Assembly (NCBI GenBank): GCA_963920665.1
Contig: OY987272.1
Location: 16,497,001-16,561,000 of the forward strand
From: Straminergon stramineum
Taxonomy: Eukaryota; Streptophyta; Bryopsida; Hypnales; Calliergonaceae
Direction of reading: 5' to 3'
Length of the DNA stretch: 64,000 nucleotides
Shown piece by piece: positions 45,929 through 57,802 of the stretch (position 1 is the stretch's first letter; every line of letters starts with the position of its first letter). The position numbers and the translations under genes are program-made. Below the pieces are notes generated by a model, which did not search any database, was not told where the DNA came from, and worked only from the letters and a program-made list of their open reading frames with translations.

Positions 45929-48124
45929 AATGAAAAACAAAGTTAAGTGAAGAGAATTATAGCGGTATGAATATAGAATACTTGTGGAATTGGGGTATGC
46001 AAACCTCCTGACAAGGTGTGTGTGTTTGTATATGCATCGTGGTTCTGAATCAATTCTAGAATCAAAATATAATATGTTTGCTATTTTGTTTTTTCCTAGT
46101 TAGACAACATGCTATGTGAGGGCTAACCAAATGTGTATTAAGGTACATCAAGTCTTATTGAAGACTAGGTTCGGTATGGATTTCAAAGCGATTCTAGAGT
46201 AGGTCTAGATCTCAAGGCTAGGTCTTCTTGGATTGTCAAATTAGGGCTTCGAGATGTCAATCATGAAACCTTCAATTGTTGATAACTTCATGCTTGATGA
46301 TTTTTCAATATTGAGGATGTTTATGTATGCACTTAACTTACTTTATAAGAAACCATAGAAAAGTCAAAAGCCATAAACAAAGGGGTAGTGACCCTAGAGA
46401 GTTAAAAGGAATCTCCAAAAGCAACAAACATAGCTGCTAGTGTTAGAACATTTGGATTTCTAAAAATTCTTTTTTACAAATCAAAGAAGGTTCTAGTATA
46501 CCAAATAATGTATTGTAAGGACCAAAGTAATAATTTTAAGTTCAAATATTTATTGGTTGATGATTGGAAACTATCACATGTTTTGAGTTTTGAATTTGAG
46601 GTGAAGCACACTCTTGAATAGACATGCATTCATTCAATAAGATTCTAGATTGACATATTGTGGTATGTGTTGAAATTGAATACTTGTTTAGACAGTTTCC
46701 TCTTCTATATACTCTACAAATGAATGATTTTTGTAGATTCATTTTTTGGTTTGTGGAGTTATTTCATATGACCTAAAACTTCATTTTTTTGTCACTAATT
46801 CATGAAATCAAATATTTTGATATATGATACGCCCATCATTATTGTACTTCTTCTAGTTGGGACATACATAGCATTGGAGGAATAATGAGCAAGTTCCATT
46901 CCTTTCTTCAAAAAAAGTGATTGCTAATAGAAATCTAGATTTGTTTTGTATAGTCTATGCCCTCTAGAAAGGAATGTAATCCAATTAATTCCACTAAGTT
47001 TCATCAAATTTTCAATTTTTTGATGAAATGACAATGATAATTTAATTTTGGGGGGATTTGCTAGATCGATTATGTGCATTAGAAACTCTAGTTTTGGGAC
47101 AACATAATTGAACCTAAAAATGCATTATACAGTTGTCAAATATAAATTGAATGCATTGTCCACTTTGACAAATATTTTAGATTCAAGGGCATGAAGATGT
47201 AACAATGTTCCATATTGCAACCTATACTCTGTCTACATTGGCTAATGCTATCCCTTGTTCTCAATTCCCCCCAAATAATCAAATATTGTGAGAATCAACA
47301 TTATTTTCATCTTTATCAAGGTGTTGATATTTTAAATTCTATAAATGTCAATTTCCTTTAATTTTTGTGTACAACAACCGGAAATGATGTATACCAACAT
47401 GCCAAGGCACAAAAAGTTTTTTCGGAGTTCTAAGAAAAAATTGACAAAAGATAAAGTAGTTCCAAATCCTATTGAATGAAATTGAGTTTTAGACATGGCT
47501 AACTTTGAAATTAATTTTCTTTCCAATCACAACTAATGTTTTCTTCAAACCTCCATGGTAACGTGAAGTATGTTGCACACTGCAACTTTTGTGTATATAC
47601 TTTTGGACTTTGTCCATTCATGCTTATGGCATGGTTGTTTGAATTATAAAATTTCAGCAAAGTGCTCGTTGTATCTTGCAAATCTAACCTATTAAATTGG
47701 TTGTTTTATGCAATCTTGATCACCACACCAAATTTCAATTTCAAAAAACAGAAATTCCACTTTTGGTCAATTGGCTTGTGTGTTTTTCATTGTGTTACAT
47801 AATAATTGATTGAAAAATATTGGTGATGGATTTCTTTACATTTTCTTGTGCAAATATTTAAGAAACATCAATGTGTGCATCTCACTTTTAGAAAAACTTC
47901 ACATTACCAAAATCTTTTTTTACACAAACAGATAATTCAAGGTTAAGGAGTCACTACTCCAAAATGTGTAACCCTTGCTCACACATGCATCCCTTCAACC
48001 CTAGACTGCATCATCCATTGCAAGCAAAAAACTCAGGATCACAAGGAACTGATCCTACGAAATTGATTGCCGTATAAGGCTTGTGCGAATTCAAAGGATT
48101 GAAGTGGTGAGATCGATACTAAAC
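45929..48124. repeat. AT-rich flank (unit III, continued)
   Basis: Follows 5023-7220 of unit I closely; no gene. Confidence 0.7.
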
Positions 48125-48128
48125 TTAC

Positions 48129-48757
48129 CCTGGATGTCAAAGCCTCAATTGAAAGCCATCAGCAAAGAATTGAAATTTCTGCCGTGAGCTCTTCAAGTTG
48201 GCACATTCAAACTCCATCCACGCCGTGGGTGCTGCGCAGTCACCAACTTCCGGACAATATATGGAACATCGTCGGCACCTCCCAAGTGAACCCCGAAACC
48301 GAAACTGAAAATCTCTCAAGTCTTTTCAATACCAATTCAATCGGAATTGGGCGAGAGAGACGCAATTCAGAAACCAGCGAGTCTTACCCCATGCTGTCGC
48401 GAATTTGCAGGAAGAGGAACAGAAATCAATCGTTACCCAAAGAAGACTGGCGAAACACCGTTTGCCGCCTTGAACAGGAATTTTGAAATTTGTCATCTCA
48501 AATGTCTAATCTCTGGAATACCAATTTGATGTGGAGAACTTGCAATTCACAAACGCATTTAGTCACATACTGTGGGGAATTTTGGAAACGGAGAACAGAA
48601 TCGATCGTAAAATAAAACTAAGAAAGCCGAAAGGGTTGGAAAAACATGCTCGGGCACAACAGTGTTGCCTGTAAGGAGCTTGGAGTTCAAAGCGCTTTGA
48701 GCAACTGAGTTGAGTTCACACTAGAAAGCGGAACTGCAAGTGCGGGACGCAACATCA
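48129..48757 (-). other. GC-richer conserved block, copy 3
   Basis: Closest to copy 1, with the same minus-strand donor (ACTTAC read as GTAAGT, 48,123-48,128) and acceptor-like TTTTCAG. A minus-strand peptide of 60 residues (RCRRCSIYCPEVGDCAAPT) is shared with copy 1. Confidence 0.4.
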
Positions 48758-50491
48758 CTGAAAATATGTACAGGGACTATTTTCGGTAGGGACACCCCAA
48801 ATCGTCACTTTGGTTTACTGAGGTCGGTGGTGGTTGCAAAGGTTGCAAAGGTTGCAAAGGTTGCACTCTTACACTAATTGGTCTCATATTAGTGCATGTT
48901 AGGAGAAGAATTTACACATGGCTATAACTTTTTTGCAAGGGAGGAATAATTTTACTAGCCCATTGTATATGTGTTAGTGGTATTCATGTTGAAGAAACAC
49001 TACAAATGTTAGTGGTAAAAAAATTGCTCTCAATCATGTAAAAAGTTGTAACCATATATAAGTTCATTTCTAAACATGCATTATTTAGGATATGTGCACC
49101 AATATTAATCAACATTGTCTAATATGTGACAACCACATTTTGACCCAAAAGAAGTCACAAAAATCTAGATATTGAATAGATAATCAAGATGTGCACATCT
49201 TATTCTTACAGTGTCTCAAGAATGCATGCTAAAGTGCGCTGAAACATAACATTATTTACCAATGAGGTAGGGGGCCCTTTTGCATCCTTGAAAAGGAAAC
49301 CCCTTACTAGATGAATAAAATTGAGTCATATGACTCTTGAGCCATCCCAATTCTTGAGTTAATTGAAAGTCTCTTCCATGCATCTAGGGAGGCATAATAT
49401 CTTTCCAACATGGGAAGGACCATTGTCTAGTTATACAATGTTATGAATCCTCTTTCAATTGCCAATAAGATTTGATAGAAACCCTTTATGTTTAATAACC
49501 ATAGCTATGCTCAGTTGTAATTAGATCTTAGTCATTTTCCTAGACTAATTCATTAGTCTGTGGTGTCTTAGAGGTTTGTTGCATTTTGCAATACTAAATT
49601 AGGTTTTTGTGAATTAGGGTTTATTAGTTTTACTTAACCTTGTAACGTTGTTGCGACACGAAGTATTCAATCATTTGGATGACTTCACTTAAGACTATAG
49701 GGTGGAAAAGAATTTTCTTCATCCAATTTTATTTTCCAAGTTCCTTGTACATTTTTAGTAAATAGTATTGCAAATTTCCTCATCATGGTATTATTCACAT
49801 TTCTAAAGACGAACTTCTTAGATACTTGATCCGTGGATCACTCTCATGGTGTATTCTAGCCATTTCTTGCTATTTACTCTTGATGTTAAATTTAGCCAAA
49901 AAAATGGTATTTTTTTGAATTTGAGTCCAACTAATGAAATGAAGATTATCAAATTTTGAATCTACTTCAACTAAAAGTTTTGGAGACTTTCTAAATTTCA
50001 ATATTTAATAGCAATATGAACTTATGGTCAATAACCATGATTTGTTGATTTTTAATTTTAGAGTGACATGATAACTATGGTTTATACCATGATTTTATAC
50101 ACTAAAATACACATCTATAGTGAGAATTTCTGACTTGTTTTGGAGTCTATTTCATATTTGATATGAACTTTCTTCATTTTTTTCTTAAAAGTTCATAGTA
50201 ATTTGAAATTTTCCCCCTAAAAATTTGAAATTTCCATGACTTGTAGTAGACATGTGACTTCATCTCTGAAAAATAAGTGTAAAAATTTTCCTCCATATCT
50301 AGTTGCAAAATGGTAACCAAGAAAGTGATGGGCCATGAGGCTTGAAATCATTATGTACTCTGATGGGCCCAATCTTCCAGTGTTAATCTCATCAGTTTTG
50401 CACTCCACTTCATCGGTGGAATCTTCCGGGCTTAACCTAGCTAAGGATACCCAAGTTTGGAATGAACATCAGATGTACACTCCAATGTCAT
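48758..50491. repeat. AT-rich spacer (unit III)
   Basis: Near-identical to 7862-9580. Contains a small tandem array (next entry). No gene. Confidence 0.7.
48832..48866. repeat. 10-bp minisatellite GGTTGCAAAG
   Basis: Three perfect units of GGTTGCAAAG followed by GGTTGCACTC; units I and II have a single unit. Confidence 0.85.
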
Positions 50492-50670
50492 CATCAGGAA
50501 CTTCAAGGCATGTAAACATGGTGCCAGGATGGTGCATTGAAATGTAATTGAGACAATTTGGTGCCAACCTCCATACAAACTTAGCATGGATAAAATGACA
50601 CTAAAATGACATGTATGCGGCCTTTGGTGTCAAAATGATGCCAAACTAATCTGGCCTAACTTTTCTGATG
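50492..50670. mobile_element. 179-bp MITE-like insert
   Basis: Starts CATCAGGAACTTC and ends with the inverse of CATCAGAAAAG; AT on each side. The unit I copy reads CCAATGTCATCTGCTTGG without it (about 9573-9590). Class unknown. Confidence 0.6.
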
Positions 50671-50863
50671 ATCTGCTTGGGAGGTCGTGAAATCAATGCT
50701 GATTGTCCTTCTACTCTGTTGAGAATGTTTGCCACCGCACTTAGCCAAGTTTTAAACAAACTACACTTCGTACAGTTGCAACTCTCTGAGTGCTGAGCAT
50801 AGTTTTGTATTATTAAGAGTGGGAAGGTTTTAAAAATGCTCTTGTTAGGAGAAAAATACTCTT
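50671..50863. repeat. Spacer with empty TTAA site
   Basis: Carries the single TTAA (near 50,813) that is the empty site of the 1,085-bp element in unit I. Confidence 0.75.
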
Positions 50864-51196
50864 GAGTGTTCCATTGGAGATGTTGGAACGGGATTTTGGA
50901 GGGCACCAGAGATATTGATGGCTTTGAAGAATAGAAGCACACTTGACTTCTCAGAGAAAGTGAATGTATATAGCTTTGCCATGACATGCTTTGAAGTCAT
51001 AACTGGTCGCTTGCCATTTGAAGGTGAACTTGAGGATTGTAGAGCAAGTCATGATCTTGTTATTGTAGGACGAAGGCCTACACTGCGTAGTGATTTGGAT
51101 GTGCCATTGAAGGATTTGATTGAGAGATGTTGGCATCCCATTCCAAATGAAAGACTTAGTTTTGAAGACATTTTGTAAGTACTTGATGCTCTTTGA
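50864..51196 (+). pseudogene. K6: 5'-truncated kinase fragment
   Basis: Sister of K2 with the same breakpoint in the activation segment (ECSIGDVGTGFWRAPEI). The frame is open through VYSFAMTCFEVITGRLPF to ERCWHPIPNERLSFEDIL, where a TAA (CAA to TAA) stops it ten codons before VLDAL. Without N-lobe and catalytic loop it cannot act as a kinase. Confidence 0.85.
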
Positions 51197-52202
51197 TGGG
51201 ATGTTTTTGTAGTAAGGTAGTTAAAGATATTTTACATAGTTCTATATAGAAACTTGTAAAATGTATCTCTAGGCAAGTTGTTGTAAGAGTTACATATCTA
51301 GGTCCTTTCAAGTTTGGGCCATTTTAATAATTTAGGGAATTTAACTTATTATTATATGTTGAAGCAATCATTATAGTACAAATTGTAGAAAAATGACATT
51401 CTTGAATTATGATCAAGCCATTGTTTATATTGTTCTTTGAATGTTTTTGAGATATTGATGAAGGATGTGAAGTTTGTCCATTTGTCAAGTTTATCAAAGA
51501 TTGGAATGCATGTTGATTAGTTATACTGTTCATGAACTATTCATGTTGTTACCCAATTTGTCAAGTATTTGTTCCGCCTATTTAAAGGATTGTTAGCAAT
51601 ATATTTGAACTCTTATTGTCTAGATAGCAAGTTGAGGTTACAAATCTTTGTTTTCTCTTGTTTCTAAAAATTTGTTTTTGTCTTTTCTCATTCTTTGTAG
51701 AAATGAAGACTTCAAATACTAGTTATTGTTATAACAAAGATTTTGCAATAGACTTCATGGTTAGACTACTATTCTAGGATGCAACAAAGATAGATGAAGG
51801 TAAAAATGCTTGAAAATACTAAAATGAAAAACCTTAAAATATGGATAAGATTTTGAAATGGAGATTAGATTTTGGAATTTTTTATACCCTTGGTATACAA
51901 GGATTAGATGATCTTTAGCCTAGGCCAATATACCCAAGTAGTGAATTTCAATGGAAAATAGTTCTAACAAAAGATCCCAACTTTTTGGTGATTTTTTATA
52001 AGAAAATGACTTAGAGGAGAAAAGATTCTTGTTGAATGTTTTTATTTGTAGCATATGTTTCCATTTTTTAGGCAAGTATATGCCAACATTGCCCTCTACT
52101 TACAATAGTATAGCAATTTAGCATTAAGCAATGAAGCATATGACCAAGTCATCCAACTTTAACATCTTTGACTTTATTTACTCCAATTGCAATGATTGTA
52201 AT
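51197..52202. repeat. Flank after K6
   Basis: Almost identical to 11,204-12,208. At 52,203 it jumps within CAATGATTGTAATGA into DCD exon sequence. No gene. Confidence 0.7.
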
Positions 52203-52472
52203 GAATTTGTGAGAGAGCTTCAGAATCAACTAGAAGGTGACAAGGTCTCGGGCTTCGAGCATGTTGATCGACGACATTGTCATGGCATGTGGAAGGAGCG
52301 TGTTTACTGGAAACGCAAAGGACGGCAGTGAATTGTACAGTCCAGAAGTTCTTTCATCATTTGTTGCACTGGACGTGATGGACTTCAACTAAGGTTTCTC
52401 TCAAAGTATATTTTGGCTTGCAGTGGAGTAACGACAGCAGGGCATGCAGGAGCTGCCCACTTAGGAAGCTTG
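52203..52472 (+). pseudogene. DCD fragment, two exons (unit IV)
   Basis: Copy of 21,637-21,890: EFVRELQNQLEG, then in another frame LIDDIVMACG, donor changed to GAGCGT (GT to GA at 52,297), acceptor GGCTTGCAG at 52,423, and a decayed glycine-rich exon. The right breakpoint into kinase leader (CTTGGGACTGTTAATCT) is the same as in unit II, but the left breakpoint differs. Confidence 0.7.
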
Positions 52473-54133
52473 GGACTGTTAATCTAAGTTTCAATGCGGC
52501 AGTTTCATCTATCTGCTTTGCATCTTGACAATATAGTCTAATCCAAATTCTTGCGTTATGTTGCGCAATTTCAATTACTGCCCATATAGAGCACATTTCG
52601 ACTTAGAAGACTTCTAATACATATCGAGTTGTGAACACATAAGGTTCCATTTAAAGGGCCGAGGCATAGCAATTGGAGAGTATCGAGTGCACCAGAACAG
52701 TACTCTTCACTCAAAATGGGCTCTCAGCGAAACACTACTCTTCCCTTGTCCGAGCATCAAAATTCCATGAAGCAAGCCATGTCCATACCAGACAGGGCTC
52801 AACTCACACTCTTCAATCAAACTTAACTAACGAAAGATCAAGCCAACACATGTTTCAGAAAGCGCCCTTTCAAAAACAAAATTGCAAGAATTCCAAATTT
52901 CCACAACCGCCATGTCGACTCAGTCGCAGGAATCTACCAACACGGCCACAGAACCACTAACAACCGTTCAAATGTGTCCGTACCAACAAGTTATGAGGAT
53001 TTCTTTTTGGAAATTTCAAAATCAATTTTCATGACTCCAAATTTCCACAATCTGTCGGAACCAACTAGTTATCAGCAATTGCTCTAACTTTCCACCGTTG
53101 ATGCAGGACTCTTCCGCTGTGGGGGATGTTCCAATCCATCTGCCAAATTCTTCACGCTGCTCAATGATCCCAGAAATCTTTAAAAATCAAAAGGAAGGGC
53201 TGGATTAAATAAAAGTTGGTCAAAGCTGTTGAATCCGCCTGCTGCAGCGTCGGAGTCTTCACGCAACCCCAAAGTCCCAAGAGTGGTGAAGACAAGTGGG
53301 CCTTGGTGAACAGTGTCGTCCTTCAAACCGTGGCTTTCTCTGGAGAGACTGCCCAGTCGATTCCTTCAACCTCGTCTGTGCTTTAGCTCTCACCATCTCT
53401 CTCTCTTCCTTGTGCAATTCCTGCTGCCGTGAACCAACTTCACCCACTCTTGTTGCAATTCATCGTCCCCACTTGAGCACCTTCAGTTCTGCCACCCCTC
53501 CCATGCCCAGAGGCCACTCTGTGCGGTAGGGTTTCCGTTTTTGAAATCTCTTGCGGAGTCTTTGATATCGCTACAAGAACCCGCTGTTGCGATCGCTTGT
53601 CGGAGAAGTCGAGTGTTTCCTCTGCGCAGATCGACGAGTCCACTGTCCGCGAATTGGGGTGAGTGCATAATGCGCTTTGAGAGACAGTGCCTTGTGCGTT
53701 CGCTGAGGGTGTGTCGATAGAAAGAATTATTGGTTACCTTGGAGAGATGAGAGGCCAGAGAAGAGTAACTATGAGATCGAGAGCGTCCCGGGGTGTGGTC
53801 TTGGTGCTTAGCTTCGATTAAACGCTGTTGTATGCGTTATACCATTATATCGATCTTTGAATTCTATGAAATGAAAAGAAACTTGCCGGTACTTTTGTGT
53901 CGTTGTTGGTGAACTTCGATTTGAGTTAAGCTTCGGGCCTGGGATTGCTCCGATTGTGTGGAGTGTGAGGGTGCTTTGGGTTTTTTTCCGTTTAGTGAGT
54001 CTTATTTGATCATTTGTTTGCAGGAGTGGCGGCAGGGTTTGGCATGTTGGATTTTGGGAGTCCAATTATCATCATAAAATTTCACGTTTGTGTGAATTCA
54101 GTGCCTTGGAGAGAAGCTTGAAATCTTGGCGAT
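52473..54133 (+). promoter_or_regulatory. K7 upstream region, leader exon and leader intron
   Basis: Order as in K1/K4. The TATA-like box is CTACAAGA here (53,571) where the other copies have CTATAAGA. A short GC-rich leader ends GG/GTGAGT (GT at 53,659), and the leader intron of about 365 nt ends TTTGCAG at 54,023. Exon 2 then has about 110 nt before the ATG at 54,134. Both splice sites fit the consensus, unlike in K1 and K5. Confidence 0.5.
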
Positions 54134-55363
54134 ATGGGGAATTATGCTGGCCGACTGGCTGTTGGGTCCCCTGAACAGATGACCGTGGCGAACGTTGGTA
54201 CTTCCGCCGCCCCAGGTGAAACCTCCAGTTTCCACACGGCCCTTGAAGAACGTTTGCCTTCAGGACATGATATAGGACTTGGAGATCGTAGTGGTGCAGG
54301 ATTGGAACAGAAGTCGGAGTACTTCTCTGCACGCGTGGAGGAGATGATGCGAAGCAAGAGCGAGTTCTCTTCAGATGTGGAGCATGAGATCGAGCATTCG
54401 AGGGTGCATTGGAGCGAAGTGCCTGGCCTTTCTGAACTTTCAGAAGACAACGAAGATTTAGAAGAAGTGAATCGAGAGAATCAGGAAGTCTTTGCCGAAC
54501 TAGCGAATGACCCGCAATGGAGGCACCATGAGCGGGGTCCTTTTTTCCGAAAGTTAGTCCCTCATGTGAAGTTGGGTCGGAAGATTGCCGCGGGTGGACA
54601 GGCTGCAATTTTTGAAGTTTTAGACCATGGCAAGAAAGAGACTCACTATCTATTCAAGATTTTTAAGAGTGGATCACGCCTATCCGATCTCAAAAAACAA
54701 TGGCCTTGTGGAATCCTTCGAGGGGAAGTTGGAGGTATTGTACACGCGGGAATAATGTTGGATGATGGGACGTTTGCGTTTTTGATGGTACGATGTTGGG
54801 GTGACTTACGCAAGTTGATTGACCAAATCATGCAACAGAAGAACAACCAAGGTCCACCATTTCCATATCACTGGAATGGAGAGACCTTGCATGCCAAAGA
54901 TATCATGTGGAGGATTGCATGTGGCACGGCTTGGTTACACAAGCATGGCATTATTCATAGAGACTTGAAAGCTGCCAATGTCCTTCTTTTTATAGATTCT
55001 GGAGGTATATTTCCAGTTATTGCAGACTATGAGTGTTCTATTGGAGTGGTTGGAACAAGATTTTGGAGGGCACCGGAGATATTGTTGGCTTTAAAGAATA
55101 GAAGTGCACTCGACTTCAACGAGAAAGTAGATGTATATAGTTATGGCATGACATGCTTTGAAGTTGTAACTGGTCGCTTGCCATTTGAAGGTGAACTTGA
55201 AGACGGTAGAGAAAGTCATGATCTTGTTATTGGAGGACAAAGGCCTAGACTTCCTAGTGATTTGGACGTGGGATTGAAGGTTTTGATTGAGAGATGTTGG
55301 AATCCAATTCCAAATGAGAGGCCTAATTTTGAAGAAATTTTGGAGGTACTTGGTGCTCTTTGA
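54134..55363 (+). CDS. K7: intact TKL-like protein kinase, 409 aa
   Basis: The only uninterrupted kinase of the window. Residues 1-140: acidic, no known domain; MGNYAG could accept N-myristate (weak). Kinase domain about 146-407: glycine-rich loop KIAAGGQAAIFEV (150-162), LFKIFK with candidate ATP lysine K175, CWGDLRKLID (221-230), catalytic loop IIHRDLKAANVL (H275-R276-D277, N282), D298-Y299-E300 instead of DFG, very short activation segment, WRAPEIL (311-317), DVYSYGMTCFEV (333-344), NERPNF (394-399). Catalytic Lys, Asp and Asn are all present, so activity is plausible, but Mg-loop Gly is Glu. No transmembrane segment or signal peptide, so probably cytosolic. Start chosen because MGN(Y/F) is shared with K1. 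Substrate unknown. Confidence 0.9.
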   Translation: MGNYAGRLAVGSPEQMTVANVGTSAAPGETSSFHTALEERLPSGHDIGLGDRSGAGLEQKSEYFSARVEEMMRSKSEFSSDVEHEIEHSRVHWSEVPGLSELSEDNEDLEEVNRENQEVFAELANDPQWRHHERGPFFRKLVPHVKLGRKIAAGGQAAIFEVLDHGKKETHYLFKIFKSGSRLSDLKKQWPCGILRGEVGGIVHAGIMLDDGTFAFLMVRCWGDLRKLIDQIMQQKNNQGPPFPYHWNGETLHAKDIMWRIACGTAWLHKHGIIHRDLKAANVLLFIDSGGIFPVIADYECSIGVVGTRFWRAPEILLALKNRSALDFNEKVDVYSYGMTCFEVVTGRLPFEGELEDGRESHDLVIGGQRPRLPSDLDVGLKVLIERCWNPIPNERPNFEEILEVLGAL

Positions 55364-55793
55364 TAGGGTGTCATTGTATTTAGGAAGTTCTAGATATTTA
55401 CTACAGTTCTATATAAGAACTTGTAAGATGTAACTCTAGGCAAGATGTTATAAGAGTTACATATTTAGGTCCCTTTATGTTTGTCCCATTTAGGTACTTG
55501 AAATATGATTATATTTATTGAAGCAATAATTATGTTATCGACTATAGAGAGTAAGATTTTTTGAATATGTGGAATCTATTGCTTCAATTGTTATTTGAAT
55601 GTTTTCAACATATTGATGAAGGATGTGAAGTTGATCCATGTGTCAAGTGTATCAAGGAGTGGAAAGCATGTTGATTAGTTATATTGTTCATGAATTATTC
55701 ATGGAGTTATCCAATTTGTTAAGTTTTTGTTCAAACTATTGGATTGATCACCAATGATATTTTTGAACTCTTAATGTCTAGCAAAATGAGTTT
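55364..55793. repeat. K7 3' UTR and flank
   Basis: Same as after K4, ending in the target ATGAGTTT (55,786-55,793). Confidence 0.7.
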
Positions 55794-56769
55794 CTCGAGG
55801 TTGGCACTCACTATGTTTTTTTGCATACACATGAGATAACCACTTAATCAAAAGAGGGTATTATTTCTAAATTTGAGTATGAAATAGACCCTTTCATTAG
55901 GAAAAAAGGAGAATTTGTCTATTTCTTAGTACCCTATGTTTCATTGAAATGAAAAGCTTGCAAATTTTTTAGTACCCTATTTTACTTGTAAAATTTTTAT
56001 AATATACTCTAGTGTGTCTCATTACTTTGCAAGACAAGAAATATTTTACAATAGTGTATGTTATTCCTTCACAAAATAGTTGCATCCATAAAGTACAAAG
56101 AAGAAGAAAACAAGCATTCATGTGTGGAATTCCATTGACATGCAAGCAATCACAACAAAATGGCATAATTTTAGCAAGTGAAAAGTTAACAAAGAAGGGT
56201 AGGATTGAAAAACAAGTGTAGAACTAAAACAAAAGTATTGAACTAGAATACAAGGGTAGAACTCTACGAGTTTCAATAAATGAAGCAATCATAAGTCCAA
56301 AGTTTCAACAAGTCAAAACTTTTAGCTATTCTAATAGTACAAGGAAGTAAACTACCAAAAAGACAAGAAAAAAACAAGTGTAGAACTGCCTTAATGAACA
56401 AGAGTTGAATTCATCCAAACAATACAAGTCGTTTTTGTGTTACAAAACACAAACATGCTTCAATTGAATCACTCTATGCATTTACAATAGTTCCCACATT
56501 CAAAATCAAAACTTGTAGGTTGTCAAAATTTCAGTAGAAGCATTTAATATTTCCTATTGTAAACCTTATTCATGACATGAAGTTGTTTGTAGAGTACTTA
56601 GTAACCAAAACTACAACTAAGTACTCCATAAACAACCCTGGCCCCCCTACCGAAAACAATTTGAACGATGCAAGAATGAAAGCCCCTAAATCCACCTAAA
56701 TCCAAAATTGTTGTTGAATGAAGTCACCTCCATGTCACCAAGACCTTGTAAATTGAGGACATTGGACAC

Positions 56770-57280
56770 ATAATTTGCATTTAGATAAACATGTTATTGC
56801 CTATTAAAAACTAGAGTAATTGAATTGGAGAGTACTATAATTGGACAACAAAAGTGATTGAAAAAGATAAGGTTTTTGGTATATGTACCTGCAGATTTGG
56901 CACCATAGAACTCGCATTCAAGTGCAAATCTGAATGCCCCCCCCCCCCCCCCAAATTAGAGTAAGAACTTTGTGCAACATACACCTAGCTCATACAAATG
57001 GCCAATCCACAGAACTGGCATTCACATGCAAGTCTAAATGCAACAGAAAATGGAGGGTAAGAAATTTGGGGAACTCACTCAAAGCTAACAAAAATGAGAA
57101 AAGAAAACTCGCATTCACATGAAATTCTGAATGCCAAAAAAATAGGGAGGTTTAACTTGTAGGCCACTGATACCGATTTAATACAAATGATAACAAAGAA
57201 CTCGCATTGAGATGCAAATCTAAATGCCAAGAAAATGGGGAGGTACAAAATTTGGGCAACTAACAATGACCTAACAAAAA
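56770..57280. repeat. Tandem hairpin repeat, unit IV copy
   Basis: Same ~95-bp units as at 26,185, each with GCATTCA / TGAATGC-like arms. Confidence 0.6.
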
Positions 57281-57312
57281 TGATGATAGAGAGTCGCAAA
57301 CCAAAATGGAAT

Positions 57313-57802
57313 TCAAGCCTCTATCAACTCAATGATTTTGCTTGATGATGAAGGCACATTTGCCTCGCCCTCTTCCTTCAGTGTGGTGCTGACGCCCTCG
57401 TCATTCAGCACCACTAGGACCTGCCTGGATGAAGAGAACATTTATAGGTACCGCGCAAGCAAAACTTTGACCATGATGTGTAGCGACACCCAGTGCTCTC
57501 TGACCGTGTTGTCTACATCCGCTCGAGCGAGTTGCAAAAATTTATACTCCATGGAGTTGTCGACATAAGCCCTCAAGTCCTTGGAGATTAGACGTGCCTC
57601 GTCCACCGCCGTAATCTCCTCAGTCAACCAAGAAAGAGGAACCCTAAATCCAGAAGTCAAATGGCCAAGGGATGGCACTAGATTTTTGCAAGTGCTCCTG
57701 TATCATGGCATACGACTCATCTTCTTTGGAATTGATCTTTCCCATGCTTTGAGGTTCATCACCATCTTACTCCAATCTAAATAACTTCACCTTTGCCGCC
57801 AT
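57313..57802 (-). pseudogene. Captured gene fragment inside the TIR element (unit IV)
   Basis: Minus strand. Begins MAAKVKLFRLE-stop, continues KINSKEDESYAMIQEHL and IPWPFDFW, and in another frame has a 78-codon open stretch (57,442-57,678: VPLSWLTEEITAVDEARLI, LQLARADVDNTVREHW, VSLHIMVKVLLARYL). A final part reads VLVVLNDEGVSTTLKEE. Two stops and at least one frame change. Looks like host coding sequence picked up by the element. No family recognised. Confidence 0.5.

Noticed and set aside
56937..56952. Run of 16 C as a functional site
   Set aside because: Simple homopolymer, shorter in the sister copy; most likely slippage or an assembly uncertainty.
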